A stretch of DNA of 64,000 nucleotides from Streptomyces sp. NBC_01353 (lineage in GTDB: Bacteria > Actinomycetota > Actinomycetes > Streptomycetales > Streptomycetaceae), in contig NZ_CP108352.1 of NCBI RefSeq assembly GCF_036237275.1, forward strand, positions 1,116,001 through 1,180,000. The letters run 5' to 3'. The position numbers were made by a program, and so were the translations under genes. Positions 1 to 9,250 of the stretch are shown piece after piece (positions within the stretch are counted from its first letter, which is position 1; each line of letters opens with the position of its first letter). The notes under the pieces are model-generated. The model was not told the origin of the DNA and ran no database searches. It saw nothing but the letters and a program-made list of their open reading frames with translations.

Positions 1-55
1 TGCGAGGGTTCATGGGATCACCCCTGGGGGCTGATGTGCGCGGCGCGGCCGCTGG

Positions 56-796
56 TCAGTGGTGCAGGATCTTCGACAGGAAGTCCTTGGCGCGGTCGCT
101 GCGCGGGTTGCTGAAGAACTGGTCGGGTGTGGTCTCCTCCACGATCCTGCCGTCCGCCATGAACACCACGCGGTTGGCGGCGGAGCGCGCGAAGCCCATC
201 TCGTGGGTGACGACGACCATGGTCATCCCGTCACGGGCGAGTTGCTGCATGACCTCGAGGACTTCGTTGATCATCTCGGGGTCGAGCGCGGACGTCGGCT
301 CGTCGAAGAGCATCACCTTCGGTTCCATGGCCAGCGCCCGGGCGATCGCGACGCGCTGCTGCTGACCGCCGGAGAGCTGGGCGGGGTACTTGTCGGCCTG
401 GTTCGCGACCCCGACGCGGTCGAGCAGCTCGCGGGCCCGCTTCTCGGCGGCCTTCTTGTCCTTCTTGCGGACCTTGATCTGGCCGAGGGTGACGTTCTCG
501 AGCACGGTCTTGTGCGCGAAGAGGTTGAAGGACTGGAAGACCATGCCGACGTCGGCGCGGAGCGCGGCGAGCTCGCGGCCCTCGGCGGGCAGCGGCTTGC
601 CGTCGATGACGATCTCGCCGGAGTCGATGGTCTCCAGTCGGTTGATGGCCCGGCAGAGGGTCGACTTCCCACCGCCGGACGGTCCGATGACCACGACGAC
701 CTCGCCACGGCCGACGGTCATGTCGATCGACTGGAGCACGTGGAGAGCACCGAAGTGCTTGTCGACGTTCTTCAGTACGACGAGCTCGTCGGGCAT
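56..796 (-). CDS. gluA: Glutamate/amino-acid ABC transporter ATP-binding protein
   Basis: Cytoplasmic ATPase of a polar amino acid importer, most like GluA of the actinobacterial glutamate uptake system GluABCD. The product is 246 residues, normal for the family. It shows Walker A (GPSGGGKST), the Q-loop (VFQSFNLF), the signature LSGGQQQR, Walker B (VMLFDEP), the D-loop SALD and the switch histidine in VVTHEMGFA. The ATG at 796 is chosen over one nine codons upstream because AGGAGG lies six bases before it. The binding protein and permease genes would lie to the left, outside the window. Transcription is leftward, the same direction as pcaL. Glutamate specificity is inferred from overall similarity and is not proven by a motif. 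Confidence 0.9.
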   Translation of the reverse strand: MPDELVVLKNVDKHFGALHVLQSIDMTVGRGEVVVVIGPSGGGKSTLCRAINRLETIDSGEIVIDGKPLPAEGRELAALRADVGMVFQSFNLFAHKTVLENVTLGQIKVRKKDKKAAEKRARELLDRVGVANQADKYPAQLSGGQQQRVAIARALAMEPKVMLFDEPTSALDPEMINEVLEVMQQLARDGMTMVVVTHEMGFARSAANRVVFMADGRIVEETTPDQFFSNPRSDRAKDFLSKILHH

Positions 797-888
797 GGCA
801 GCCTCCTGGTCCGCCGCCCCCACTCCTCACGTTCATGCTCCGCCCTCGGCCGATGTACTGCACGCCGGAGGCCGGGCGAGGGCAATTG

Positions 889-905
889 ATGAAAATGGTT
901 GTCAT
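889..905. promoter_or_regulatory. Fur/Zur-like imperfect palindrome upstream of gluA
   Basis: ATGAAAATGGTTGTCAT reads as an imperfect inverted repeat with conserved ends (ATGA...TCAT) and AA/TT inner pairs, the general layout of actinobacterial Fur-superfamily (Zur, Fur) boxes. It lies between the pcaL stop and the gluA start, about 93 bp ahead of gluA. It could control gluA, but glutamate transporters are not a standard Zur target, so the role is inference. Confidence 0.35.
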
Positions 906-920
906 GAGGCTGTGGTCTGA

Positions 921-2072
921 TCACTCCTCCGACGCGTCCTCCTCCGCGAGGGTGCGCTGGGCGACGGCGAAGGCCGCGTTGGCGGCCGGGACACCGCAGT
1001 AGACCGCTGTCTGGAGCAGTACGGCCCCGATCTCGTCGGGCCGCAGACCGTTGCGCCGGGCCGCCCGCACATGCATGGCCAGCTCCTCCAGATGGCCATG
1101 GGCGACGAGCGCCGTGAGGGTGACAAGGCTCCGCTCGCGCCGCGACAGGGTGGGGTCGGTCCAGATCTCGCCCCAGGCGTAGCGGGAGATGAAGTCCTGG
1201 AACCGGGCCGTGAACTCCGTCTGCCGCGCCTGCGCGCGGTCCACGTGCGCGTTTCCCAGCACCTGGCGGCGGACCTCCATGCCCCGCCGTGCGCCGTTGT
1301 CCGTGAAGTGGCCGCGCAGCGCGGCGAGGACGGCCCCGGGCTGCTCGGCGGGCGCCAGATGGGAGGCGCCCGCCAGCTCGGTGAGCGCGGCGCCGGGAAC
1401 CGCGTCGGCGATCTCCCGCAGATGTGCCGGTGGGGTCGCCGGGTCCTCGCGCCCGGCGACCAGGAGCATGGGCGCGGTGATCGACGGCAGCCGGTCCCGC
1501 AGGTCGAAGGCGGCGAGCGCGTCGCAGCAGGCGGCGTACGCGTCCGGGTCGGCCGTGCGGTGGTCGTCGACCAGCGCGGGCACGGTGAAGCCGGGAGTGA
1601 ACCAGCGGGCGTCGGCGGTCTCGGCGAGTGCGGCCAGGCCCTCGCGGCGGACGGTCGCGGCACGCTCCTCCCACATCGCGGAGCCGCCGAAGTGGGCGGA
1701 GGAGCACAGCAACGCGAGGCGCTCCACCCGCTCGGGGTGGTGCGCGGCGAGATGCAGGCCGACGGCGCCGCCGAGCGAGACGCCCGCGTACGAGAAACGC
1801 GCGACGCCGAGCGCGTCGGCAAGGGCGAGGACGAGTCCGGCCAGGTCGGCGACGGTCGATCCGGGGCCGATGAGCGAGGCCGGGGATCCGCCGTGGCCGG
1901 GGAGGTCCCAGCGGACGACCCGGTGGGTCACCGACAACTCGGGGGCGACCGCGTCCCACAGGGCGGTGGAGGTGCCCAGCGAGGGGCCGAGGATCAGGAC
2001 AGGTGCGGTCGACGGCCCCTCGACGCGGTGGTGCAGTCCTCCGTGCGGCGGCTGAGGGGTGGCGGTGGTCAA
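921..2072 (-). CDS. pcaL: Fused 3-oxoadipate enol-lactonase / 4-carboxymuconolactone decarboxylase
   Basis: Bifunctional enzyme of the beta-ketoadipate pathway. Its C-terminal domain decarboxylates 4-carboxymuconolactone and its N-terminal domain hydrolyses the resulting enol-lactone to 3-oxoadipate. Residues 1-255 are an alpha/beta hydrolase with nucleophile Ser99 (GVSLG), Asp210 and His238. Residues about 262-375 match the carboxymuconolactone decarboxylase fold (GMEVRRQVLG, HLEELAMHVRAA, LLQTAVYCGVP). This PcaD-PcaC fusion is typical of Streptomyces and Rhodococcus. The start is a TTG at 2072 that overlaps the pcaB stop (TTGA), so translational coupling is likely. It is the last gene of the pca operon. 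Confidence 0.93.
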   Translation of the reverse strand: MTTATPQPPHGGLHHRVEGPSTAPVLILGPSLGTSTALWDAVAPELSVTHRVVRWDLPGHGGSPASLIGPGSTVADLAGLVLALADALGVARFSYAGVSLGGAVGLHLAAHHPERVERLALLCSSAHFGGSAMWEERAATVRREGLAALAETADARWFTPGFTVPALVDDHRTADPDAYAACCDALAAFDLRDRLPSITAPMLLVAGREDPATPPAHLREIADAVPGAALTELAGASHLAPAEQPGAVLAALRGHFTDNGARRGMEVRRQVLGNAHVDRAQARQTEFTARFQDFISRYAWGEIWTDPTLSRRERSLVTLTALVAHGHLEELAMHVRAARRNGLRPDEIGAVLLQTAVYCGVPAANAAFAVAQRTLAEEDASEE

Positions 2073-3436
2073 GGTCGCTCCAGGGCGCGGTCGGTCAGGG
2101 CTCCGGCGGAGCCCGTCGAGCGGGTGGGGTCGGTTAGCTCGCCGAGATCGAGATCCTTCAACTCCGGTACTTCACCGAGGAGTTCGCTGAGCGGGAGCCC
2201 CTCGGTGCGGGTTCTGACGGTGAGTTCGGTGAGGAGTTCCTTCGCACGGGTCCTGCCGAGGACCGGAGCGAGGGCGACGGACAGCCGCTCGGAGACGATC
2301 AACCCTCCGGTGAGGCCCAGGTGTCGGCGCATGACGTCCGCGTGGACGCGAAGACCCGTGGCGAGTTCCGCCATGTCGCGCGCCGCCCCGCCGACGAGGC
2401 GGAGCAGGTCGCGCAGCGGCTCCCACTCGGCGTGCCAGGCGCCGGCCGGGCGCTCGTCCTCCGCGGCCATCGAGGTGTACAGGACGGCCGCGAGATGCGG
2501 GGCGCGGCGCGCGGCCGAGGCGATGAGCGTGGCCCGTACGGGGTTCGCCTTGTGCGGCATGGCGGAGGAGCCGCCGCCCGCGGCCTCCGTCACCTCCGCG
2601 ATCTCGGTGCGGGAGAGGGTGAGGACGTCGACGGCGGTCTTGCCGAGCGCCCCCGCGGTAAAGGCGAGGGCTCCCGCGAGGTCGGCGATCGGGGTGCGCA
2701 GGGTGTGCCAGGGCAGGGCCGGTACGGCGAGGCCGGTCTCGTGGGCGTAGGCCGTGACGAGCCGTTCGGCGTCGCCGTCCGCCTCGTCGGCGTAGGCCGC
2801 GAAGGCTGCCAAGGTCCCGGCAGCGCCGCCGAGTTGGGCCGGCAGGGAGTCCCGTACGACGAGGAGGCGATCCCGGGCGTCGAGGATCAGGGAGCGCCAG
2901 CCGGCCGCCTTGAGTCCGAAGGTGGTGGGCACGGCGTGCTGGGTGAGGGTACGGCCGGGCATGGCCGTGTCCCGGTGAGCGGCAGCCTGGGCGGCCAGCG
3001 CCCGTTCCGCGCGGCCGAGGTCGTCGAGGACCATGTCCAGGGTGCGGCGAGCGACCAGCATCGCCGCGGTGTCCATGATGTCCTGGCTGGTCGCGCCCCG
3101 GTGGACGTACGCCCGCCACTCCCCCGGCACGGCGGCGGTCAGATCGGCGACGAGCGGGATGACGGGGTTGCCGCCCGCGCGGGCGCGCAGGGCGAGGTCC
3201 CGTGCGTCCAGGCGGGAGGCGGCGGCGGCCGTGACCGCGTCGGCGGCCTCGGCCGGCGCCTGCCCGACGGCCGCCTGGGCACGGGTGAGTGCCGCCTCCG
3301 TGTCGAGCATCGCGCGCAGGAACGCGGTGTCGCCGGTCGCGGCCTCGGCCGGGGAGCCCGCCCGCCCCGGGGCGAGCAGACCGGCGTCGAGCTGATCGGC
3401 GCCGAGGCTTCGTACGTCGTGCGGATCGGATGTCAC
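2069..3436 (-). CDS. pcaB: 3-carboxy-cis,cis-muconate cycloisomerase
   Basis: Converts 3-carboxy-cis,cis-muconate to 4-carboxymuconolactone in protocatechuate catabolism. It is a 455-residue member of the fumarase/aspartase superfamily, with the family signature GGSSAMPHKANP at residues 288-299 and conserved stretches HRGATSQDIMDT (about 112-123) and TLTQHAVPTTFG (about 163-174). The start is a GTG at 3436 that overlaps the pcaG stop by four bases (GTGA); the frame stays open upstream only because it is antisense-like noise over pcaG. It sits between pcaG and pcaL with overlaps on both sides. Confidence 0.93.
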   Translation of the reverse strand: MTSDPHDVRSLGADQLDAGLLAPGRAGSPAEAATGDTAFLRAMLDTEAALTRAQAAVGQAPAEAADAVTAAAASRLDARDLALRARAGGNPVIPLVADLTAAVPGEWRAYVHRGATSQDIMDTAAMLVARRTLDMVLDDLGRAERALAAQAAAHRDTAMPGRTLTQHAVPTTFGLKAAGWRSLILDARDRLLVVRDSLPAQLGGAAGTLAAFAAYADEADGDAERLVTAYAHETGLAVPALPWHTLRTPIADLAGALAFTAGALGKTAVDVLTLSRTEIAEVTEAAGGGSSAMPHKANPVRATLIASAARRAPHLAAVLYTSMAAEDERPAGAWHAEWEPLRDLLRLVGGAARDMAELATGLRVHADVMRRHLGLTGGLIVSERLSVALAPVLGRTRAKELLTELTVRTRTEGLPLSELLGEVPELKDLDLGELTDPTRSTGSAGALTDRALERP

Positions 3437-3999
3437 GTGAACTCCAGGAAGACCGTCTCGCCCTCGCCCTGAAGGCGGATGTCGAACCGGTACGAGCGGG
3501 GCGTGCCGTTCTCGTCGGGCCGGGCCACCAGCGTCGCCCGGCGCCCGGCCGGCAGCGAGTCGAGCACCGGGTCGGCGCCGTCCCGCAGATACGCCCGGGT
3601 GAAGAGGTGGTGCAGGAGGCCGCGGGCGAAGACGCAGACGCTGATGTACGGCAGCCCCGCGTTGCCGGGCGGCAGGGTGTGGAGGGCGTAGTGGCCGTCG
3701 GCGTCCGTGGCGACGCGGCCGAAGCCGGTGAAGTCGGTCCCGTTGCGGCCGAGGTGTCCGCCGGTCACGGGGTCGCGACGCAGCGAGCCGGGCGCGCCGG
3801 CCAGCGAACCGTCGGGGGCTGCCTGCCAGAAGTCGAGGAGCGCGTCGGGGACGGGGGCGCCCTCGCCGTCGTGGACATATCCATGCAGGACGATCCGGTC
3901 CGGATGGCCGTCCGGTGCTATCCGCTCCCCTTCGGGGAAGGGCAGGGCGTAGCCGTAGAACGGGCCGACGGTGTGGGACGGGGTCGGGAGCAGCGTCAT
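3433..3999 (-). CDS. pcaG: Protocatechuate 3,4-dioxygenase alpha subunit
   Basis: Non-catalytic-iron subunit of the intradiol dioxygenase that cleaves protocatechuate to 3-carboxy-cis,cis-muconate. At 188 residues it has the usual PcaG length. The N-terminus TPSHTVGPFYGYALP and the region HLGRNGTDFTGFGRVATDADGHY are typical of alpha subunits. It lacks the four iron ligands found in PcaH, as expected. The ATG at 3999 lies six bases after the pcaH stop, and the gene ends in a four-base overlap with pcaB. Confidence 0.92.
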   Translation of the reverse strand: MTLLPTPSHTVGPFYGYALPFPEGERIAPDGHPDRIVLHGYVHDGEGAPVPDALLDFWQAAPDGSLAGAPGSLRRDPVTGGHLGRNGTDFTGFGRVATDADGHYALHTLPPGNAGLPYISVCVFARGLLHHLFTRAYLRDGADPVLDSLPAGRRATLVARPDENGTPRSYRFDIRLQGEGETVFLEFT

Positions 4000-4005
4000 C
4001 TCGGG

Positions 4006-4776
4006 TCAGCGCCCTTCTTCGATCCAGGTGGCGGAGGGACCGTCGAGGACGATGTCCCAGGCGTAGCCGAGCGAGAACTCGGGCCGCGACAGCGTGTGGT
4101 CGTAGGCGGCGACGAGCCGCTCGCGGGCGGCCGCGTCGGTGACCGAGCGCAGGATCGGGTCGTGGGCGAAGAGCGGGTCGCCGGGGAAGTACATCTGTGT
4201 GACGAGCCGCTGGGTGAACGCCGTGCCGAACACGGAGAAGTGGATGTGGGCGGGGCGCCACGCGTTGGTGTGGTTGCGCCAGGGGTACGCGCCCGGCTTG
4301 ACGGTCGTGAAGGTGTAGCGGCCCTCGTCGTCGGTGAGGGTGCGGCCGACGCCGGTGAAGTTCGGGTCGAGCGGGGCCGGGTGCTGGTCGCGCAGATGGG
4401 CGTAACGGCCGGAGGCGTTGGCCTGCCACAGCTCGATGAGCTGACCGCGTACGGGGCGGCCGGCCCGGTCGAGGAGGCGTCCGGAGACGGTGATGCGTTC
4501 GCCGAGGGGCTCGCCCGCGTGCTGCCGGGTGAGGTCGTTGTCGATCTCGGTGATGTCGGTCGGTCCGAAGACGGGGCCGGAGAGCTCCACCGTCTCGGGG
4601 TCGCCGCCGTCGACGGCCACGAGCGGCTGGTGGGGGTGGCGGAGGAGGGAGCTGCGGTACGGGGCGTAGTCGCGGGCCGGGTGGCTGCGGGGCGCGGCGC
4701 CGGCGGCCAGCTCCTTGTCGTACGCGCTCTGGAACTGGTCGATCTCGGTGTCGATGTCCGACTGGGTAAGAGCCAT
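4006..4776 (-). CDS. pcaH: Protocatechuate 3,4-dioxygenase beta subunit
   Basis: Iron-bearing subunit of protocatechuate 3,4-dioxygenase, 256 residues. The four Fe(III) ligands are visible with the spacing known from Pseudomonas PcaH: Tyr125 (SGRYAH), Tyr164 (PGAYPW), His177 and His179 (RPAHIHFS). The start is the ATG at 4776, before MALTQSDIDTE; the frame continues upstream over pcaJ but that part is arginine-rich shadow. It follows pcaJ by 14 bases and precedes pcaG by six, so the two subunits are made together. Confidence 0.95.
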   Translation of the reverse strand: MALTQSDIDTEIDQFQSAYDKELAAGAAPRSHPARDYAPYRSSLLRHPHQPLVAVDGGDPETVELSGPVFGPTDITEIDNDLTRQHAGEPLGERITVSGRLLDRAGRPVRGQLIELWQANASGRYAHLRDQHPAPLDPNFTGVGRTLTDDEGRYTFTTVKPGAYPWRNHTNAWRPAHIHFSVFGTAFTQRLVTQMYFPGDPLFAHDPILRSVTDAAARERLVAAYDHTLSRPEFSLGYAWDIVLDGPSATWIEEGR

Positions 4777-4790
4777 GGGGATTCCCGGGG

Positions 4791-5443
<653 letters not shown>

Positions 5444-5447
<4 letters not shown>

Positions 5448-6196
5448 CGCGTGGTCCTCTTCTCTATGCCCTTCTCCCGGGCCTGTTCGGGGGTCAGGGC
5501 CACCACCCGCTGGACGAAGACGCCGGGCAGATGGACCTCGTCGGGATCGATCCCGCCCGGTTCGACCAGCTCCTCGACCTCGGCGATCGTCACCTTCCCG
5601 GCCATCGCGGCGAGGGGGTTGAAGTTCCGGGCCGACTTGTTGAAGACCAGGTTCCCGTGGCGGTCCCCGCGGGCCGCGCGGACGAGGGCGAAGTCCGTGC
5701 GGATGCCGTGCTCCAGCACGTACTCGACCCCGTCGAACGCGCGTACCTCCTTGGGTGGCGAGGCCAGCGCGACCCCGCCGGAGCCGTCGTAGCGCCAGGG
5801 CAGGCCGCCCTCGGCGACCTGGGTGCCGACGCCGGCGGGGGTGTAGAAGGCGGGGATGCCGCAGCCGCCGGCCCGCAACCGCTCCGCGAGCGTGCCCTGC
5901 GGGATCAGTTCGACCTCCAGCTCGCCGGCGAGGTACTGCCGCGCGAACTCCTTGTTCGACCCGATGTACGAGCCCGTCACCCGGGCGATCCGCCCCGCGG
6001 AGAGCAGCACGGCGAGACCGGAGTCCATCGCCCCGCAGTTGTTCGACACGACACGCAGGTCACCGACACCGGTCCCGTGCACCGCGCCGATCAGCACGTT
6101 CGGCACTCCGCTGAGACCGAAGCCGCCCACGGCGAGCGACGCTCCGTCCCCGACGTCGGCCACCGCCTCGGCGGCGGTGGCCACCACCTTGTCCAT
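5444..6196 (-). CDS. pcaI: 3-oxoadipate:succinyl-CoA transferase subunit A
   Basis: Alpha subunit of 3-oxoadipate CoA transferase, 250 residues, first gene of the pcaIJHGBL operon. The glycine-rich CoA site [10 protein letters not shown] lies at about residues 24-33, and [13 protein letters not shown] and [12 protein letters not shown] are family motifs. The ATG at 6196 is preferred over one nine codons upstream because GGAGG lies eight bases before it. The operon is opposed by pcaV across a 163-bp gap that holds a perfect palindrome. pcaF, the thiolase for the last step, is not in the window. Confidence 0.93.
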
Positions 6197-6227
6197 ACGA
6201 GAAGCCTCCGAATCAACCAGCAATTAG

Positions 6228-6239
6228 TCAGTGCACTGA
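6228..6239. promoter_or_regulatory. Candidate PcaV operator palindrome between pcaI and pcaV
   Basis: TCAGTGCACTGA is a perfect 12-bp palindrome 31 bp upstream of the pcaI start. A related half, TCAGTACAC, occurs at 6326-6334, just ahead of pcaV. PcaV of S. coelicolor is known to bind inverted repeats in the equivalent divergent gap. Assignment to PcaV here is inference from position and symmetry. Confidence 0.6.
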
Positions 6240-6359
6240 GCATTCTCTTCGATGCCGCCATGCTGGCACCGGACCCGAACACCGTCAATAGCGCCCCAGG
6301 ACGGCACGGGGAAGGCGCGTATTGTTCAGTACACCAACGAAATCAACCGGAGGCAGACG

Positions 6360-6818
6360 ATGGCCGCGGTGGATCTGACCACCCATCCCGGGCACCTGGC
6401 CCGGCGGCTCCAGCAGGCGCACCACCTGCTCTGGACCACGATGGTCTCCGAGGAGATCACCTCCCCGCAGTTCGGTGTCCTGAACGCCCTGACGGCCGAG
6501 CCCGGCCTCGATCAGCGGACGGTGGGCGAGCGCGTGGGCCTCGACCGCTCCACCATCGCCGAGGTCGTCAGCCGGCTCACCCGCCGCGGGCTGCTCGACA
6601 AGGTGCGCGATCCGGAGGACGGCCGCCGTTTCCTACTGCAGTTGACCGAGGACGGGGAACGGACGCACTGCAAGCTGACGGTACGGACGGCACGGATGAA
6701 CCAGGTGTTCCTCGCCCCGCTCTCCGCCGAGGAACAGGCGCAGTTCATGAGCCTGCTGCTGCGGGTGTCGGACGCGGCGGAGCGTCTGCGCGACCCGGCG
6801 GAGCCGGTCGCGTCCTGA
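6360..6818 (+). CDS. pcaV: MarR-family repressor of protocatechuate catabolism
   Basis: Predicted protocatechuate-responsive repressor of the divergent pca operon. It is a 152-residue winged-helix protein with a recognition region at about 55-80 (VGLDRSTIAEVVSRLTRRGLL) and the wing signature DPEDGRR. The N-terminus HPGHLARR carries Arg15, the residue shown in S. coelicolor PcaV (SCO6704) to be essential for ligand response. The start at 6360 is chosen because CCGGAGGC lies just upstream; an earlier ATG at 6252 would extend across the operator region. Expected behaviour is derepression of pca genes when protocatechuate binds. Confidence 0.9.
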   Translation: MAAVDLTTHPGHLARRLQQAHHLLWTTMVSEEITSPQFGVLNALTAEPGLDQRTVGERVGLDRSTIAEVVSRLTRRGLLDKVRDPEDGRRFLLQLTEDGERTHCKLTVRTARMNQVFLAPLSAEEQAQFMSLLLRVSDAAERLRDPAEPVAS

Positions 6819-6937
6819 GCTGGACGACCCTCCCGCCTCCGGGTCGATCCCGATGCCGCCAGGCGGCCGTACGCCGGCCGATTGCGGGGTGGCCCTCCCC
6901 ACGCCGGTCAGGGGCAGGGCTCTGCGAGACTGCCGGC

Positions 6938-7279
6938 ATGGCAAACGATGACGCGGCAGCGGTGACAATGGCCCATCTCTTCGATCCGGAGCCGGAGAGG
7001 TGGGGCCTGCGTGGCGACCCCTACGTGTGGCGCGCCCTTCGCGACCAGCTGTCCGGTACGGACGTACCGGCGTCGGTCGGCGAAACGGTCGAACTCCTGC
7101 GGGTGACGTTCAGCGAGCTCGTGGGGGTCGACCTCGTCGGCGACCCGGCGTCGTCCGTGTACCGGGAGTCGTACGCCCACGGCGGCATGTCCAGCGGCAT
7201 GGTCTCGCTCGACACATGGCGAGAGAGCTTGATGCCTCTGCTCGCGTTGCGTGCGAGGACGCTGATGAAGTCCTCCTGA
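6938..7279 (+). CDS. Small hypothetical protein
   Basis: Encodes 113 residues of no family I recognise. The N-terminal half holds the run EPERWGLRGDPYVWRALRD, rich in Trp and Arg. The C-terminal half is predicted mixed alpha/beta with YRESYAHGGMSSGMVS. No signal peptide or membrane segment is seen. The start could be 6938 (MANDDAA) or the ATG at 6968 (MAHLFDPEPERW); neither has a strong ribosome site. It points toward the IclR gene, 23 bases away. Codon use is that of a real streptomycete gene (GC-rich third positions), so I keep it as coding. Confidence 0.65.
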   Translation: MANDDAAAVTMAHLFDPEPERWGLRGDPYVWRALRDQLSGTDVPASVGETVELLRVTFSELVGVDLVGDPASSVYRESYAHGGMSSGMVSLDTWRESLMPLLALRARTLMKSS

Positions 7280-7302
7280 TCGCAGCCGGTCCTCAGCGGC
7301 GC

Positions 7303-9096
7303 TCAGGCCTCCGACACGCGGGCGAAGCGCCCCGCCGTGCGCAGGTCGTCCTCGATACGGGCGACCGCGGCGCGCAGTTCGGGCAGGACCTCGCCGACGC
7401 ACTCGTCGACGGTGCGGCGGCTGCTGTGCATGGCCACGTTGACGCCGGCCACGACCACGCCCGCGCGATCGCGCACCGGTACGGCGATGGACCGGAGCCC
7501 TTGCTCCAGCTCCTCGTCGACGAGGGCGTATCCCTGCTCCCGTACGCGCTCCAGGATCGCGGCGAGCTCCGCGCGGGAGGTGACGGTGTACGGGGTCAGC
7601 GCCTCGGGCTCGATGGACTCCAGCCACGCGGTGCGCGCCTCGGGCGACAGGTCGGCGAGGATCACCCGGCCCAGGGAGGTGGCGTGGGCGGGAAAGCGGG
7701 TGCCGACGGTGATGTGGACGCTCATGACGCGGCGGGTGGCGACCCGGGCGGTGTAGCGGACGTCGGCGCCGGCGAGCACCGCGAGCGAGGCCGAGTCGTG
7801 GACGCGTCGGGACAGTTCGGCCAGATGCGGAGCCGCGATCTGCGGGAGGGGCATCCGTGAGAGGTGGGGGAAGCCGAGGCCGAGTACGCGGGGCGTGAGC
7901 CGGAACAGTCGCCCGTCGGCGCTGACGTAGCCCAGGTGCTCCAGGGTGATGAGGGCGCGCCGGGCGGTGGCCCTGGCGAGCCCGGTCGCCTCTGCCACGG
8001 CGGTCAGGGGCAGCGCGGAACGGTCCTCGCCGAAGGCTGTGAGCACGGTGAGGCCTCGGGCGAGGGACTCGATGAACCCGCGGCCGAGTTCCTGCTTCGA
8101 GGCATGGGTCCAGTCGGCGAGACCGACGAACGCGCCGGCTGCGCGGCCGGGCGCGTGGGGTGCGCTCGCGCCCTGCGGGGCGTGCGGCGCGTACGGCGCC
8201 AGGTCGTGCGCCCCGGGCGCGGCGGGCTGCGCGCGCCCGGTCGGGAGCTGTGCGGCGGTCTCGCGCGCGTGCCGCTCCATCAGCTGCTCCCACTCCGCGA
8301 TCGCGGCACGCAGGCGCGGCAGCATGGCCTCGCGCAGCGAGTCGGCGGTGTGGCGGCTGGTGTGACTGACGACGCTCGCCACACACGCGAGGGCGCCTTC
8401 CGCGTCCCGTACGGGCAGGGCCAGGGCGACCAGGCCGGGTTCGATGAGCTGGTCGTCCATCGACCAGCCGCGCTCCGCCGCCCTCGCCGCCGAGGCGGCG
8501 AACTCCTTCTCGTCCGGCCCGGTTCCGGGCGGTACGGCGGGGAAGCCGGCGCTCAGCGGGTCGGCGGCCCTGCGGGTGCGCCAGCGCCCCCACTCCGTCC
8601 CGGTCCAGTCCGCGGCGAACAGCGCCCCCGGGGCGGTACGTTCGGCGGGCAACAGGTCGCCGATACGGAAGCTGAGGGACATGGCGCGCCGACGGGTGGC
8701 CTGATGGACGAAGCGGATGCCGTCGCCGTCGGCGACCGCGAGGGAGACCGATTCGTCGAGCTCGTCGGCGAGCGTGTCGGCGTGGCGGCCGAGCAGACCG
8801 GGCAGTCCGAGCGCGGCCAGATAGGCGTTGCCGAGTTCCATCAGGCGGGGGGCGAGAAAGACGTCGCGGCCGTCGAGGCGTACGTATCCCATGCGTGCGA
8901 GCGTGCCGGTCACCCGGTCCACGGTGGAGCGGGCCAGACCGGTGGTGCGCTCCAGCTCACTGAGGCTGAGCACCCCGTCGGCGTCGGTGAGCCGGCACAG
9001 TACGGCGAGGCCGCGCATCAGCGGGGCGACGGCTTCCTGCGGCACGTCCGGCTCGTGCGGCGCGTCCGACGCCGGAGCGGTTTCGGTCGATGGCAT
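7303..9096 (-). CDS. Tandem IclR-family regulator, likely of 4-hydroxybenzoate use
   Basis: A 597-residue protein containing two full IclR units. The first has its HTH at about 44-66 (LSELERTTGLARSTVDRV) and an effector domain to about 275. After an Ala/Pro-rich linker, the second has its HTH near TAVAEATGLARATARRAL and an effector domain ending at about 590. Each unit carries the IclR effector signature (FRIGDLLPAERTAPG, ITVGTRFPAHATSLG). Start 9096 has AGGGAGAG upstream. It is divergent from pobA, and the gap holds a perfect inverted repeat whose pattern recurs before the aromatic permease, so both are probable targets. A covalent double unit could bind as an intramolecular dimer. PobR-type function is inferred from context. 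Confidence 0.85.
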   Translation of the reverse strand: MPSTETAPASDAPHEPDVPQEAVAPLMRGLAVLCRLTDADGVLSLSELERTTGLARSTVDRVTGTLARMGYVRLDGRDVFLAPRLMELGNAYLAALGLPGLLGRHADTLADELDESVSLAVADGDGIRFVHQATRRRAMSLSFRIGDLLPAERTAPGALFAADWTGTEWGRWRTRRAADPLSAGFPAVPPGTGPDEKEFAASAARAAERGWSMDDQLIEPGLVALALPVRDAEGALACVASVVSHTSRHTADSLREAMLPRLRAAIAEWEQLMERHARETAAQLPTGRAQPAAPGAHDLAPYAPHAPQGASAPHAPGRAAGAFVGLADWTHASKQELGRGFIESLARGLTVLTAFGEDRSALPLTAVAEATGLARATARRALITLEHLGYVSADGRLFRLTPRVLGLGFPHLSRMPLPQIAAPHLAELSRRVHDSASLAVLAGADVRYTARVATRRVMSVHITVGTRFPAHATSLGRVILADLSPEARTAWLESIEPEALTPYTVTSRAELAAILERVREQGYALVDEELEQGLRSIAVPVRDRAGVVVAGVNVAMHSSRRTVDECVGEVLPELRAAVARIEDDLRTAGRFARVSEA

Positions 9097-9171
9097 GGAC
9101 TCTCCCTGACGGATCTCGGGGACACCGTAATGAATGACGACGGAGGAGGCCCGGCGTGTCCACGCAGGGCG

Positions 9172-9200
9172 TTGACAGCCGACCGCGGCGGGCGCAGACT
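9172..9200 (+). promoter_or_regulatory. Candidate pobA promoter
   Basis: TTGACA at 9172-9177 and CAGACT at 9195-9200 are separated by 17 bp, a good fit for an HrdB-type promoter. The start of transcription would fall near 9207, so the inverted repeat at 9214-9231 would sit in the early transcribed region where a bound IclR protein could block elongation or open-complex formation. Confidence 0.5.
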
Positions 9201-9213
9201 CGGCCCACTCTTG

Positions 9214-9231
9214 AGTGAAGTTTATTTCACT
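9214..9231. promoter_or_regulatory. IclR operator candidate before pobA (AGTGAA-N6-TTCACT)
   Basis: Perfect six-base arms AGTGAA and TTCACT are separated by GTTTAT. The same core, GTGAA-N6-TTCAC, recurs at 11884-11899 before the aromatic acid permease. Sharing of arm sequence and spacing by two genes of one pathway supports a common regulator, most simply the adjacent tandem IclR protein. Confidence 0.65.
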
Positions 9232-9250
9232 ATACGAACACGGAGAGCTC

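Noticed and set aside
1071-2750. Long open frame on the plus strand across pcaL and pcaB
   Set aside because: Antisense shadow of two well-supported genes; arginine/glycine-rich with no family motif. Many similar long shadows exist because of the high GC content.
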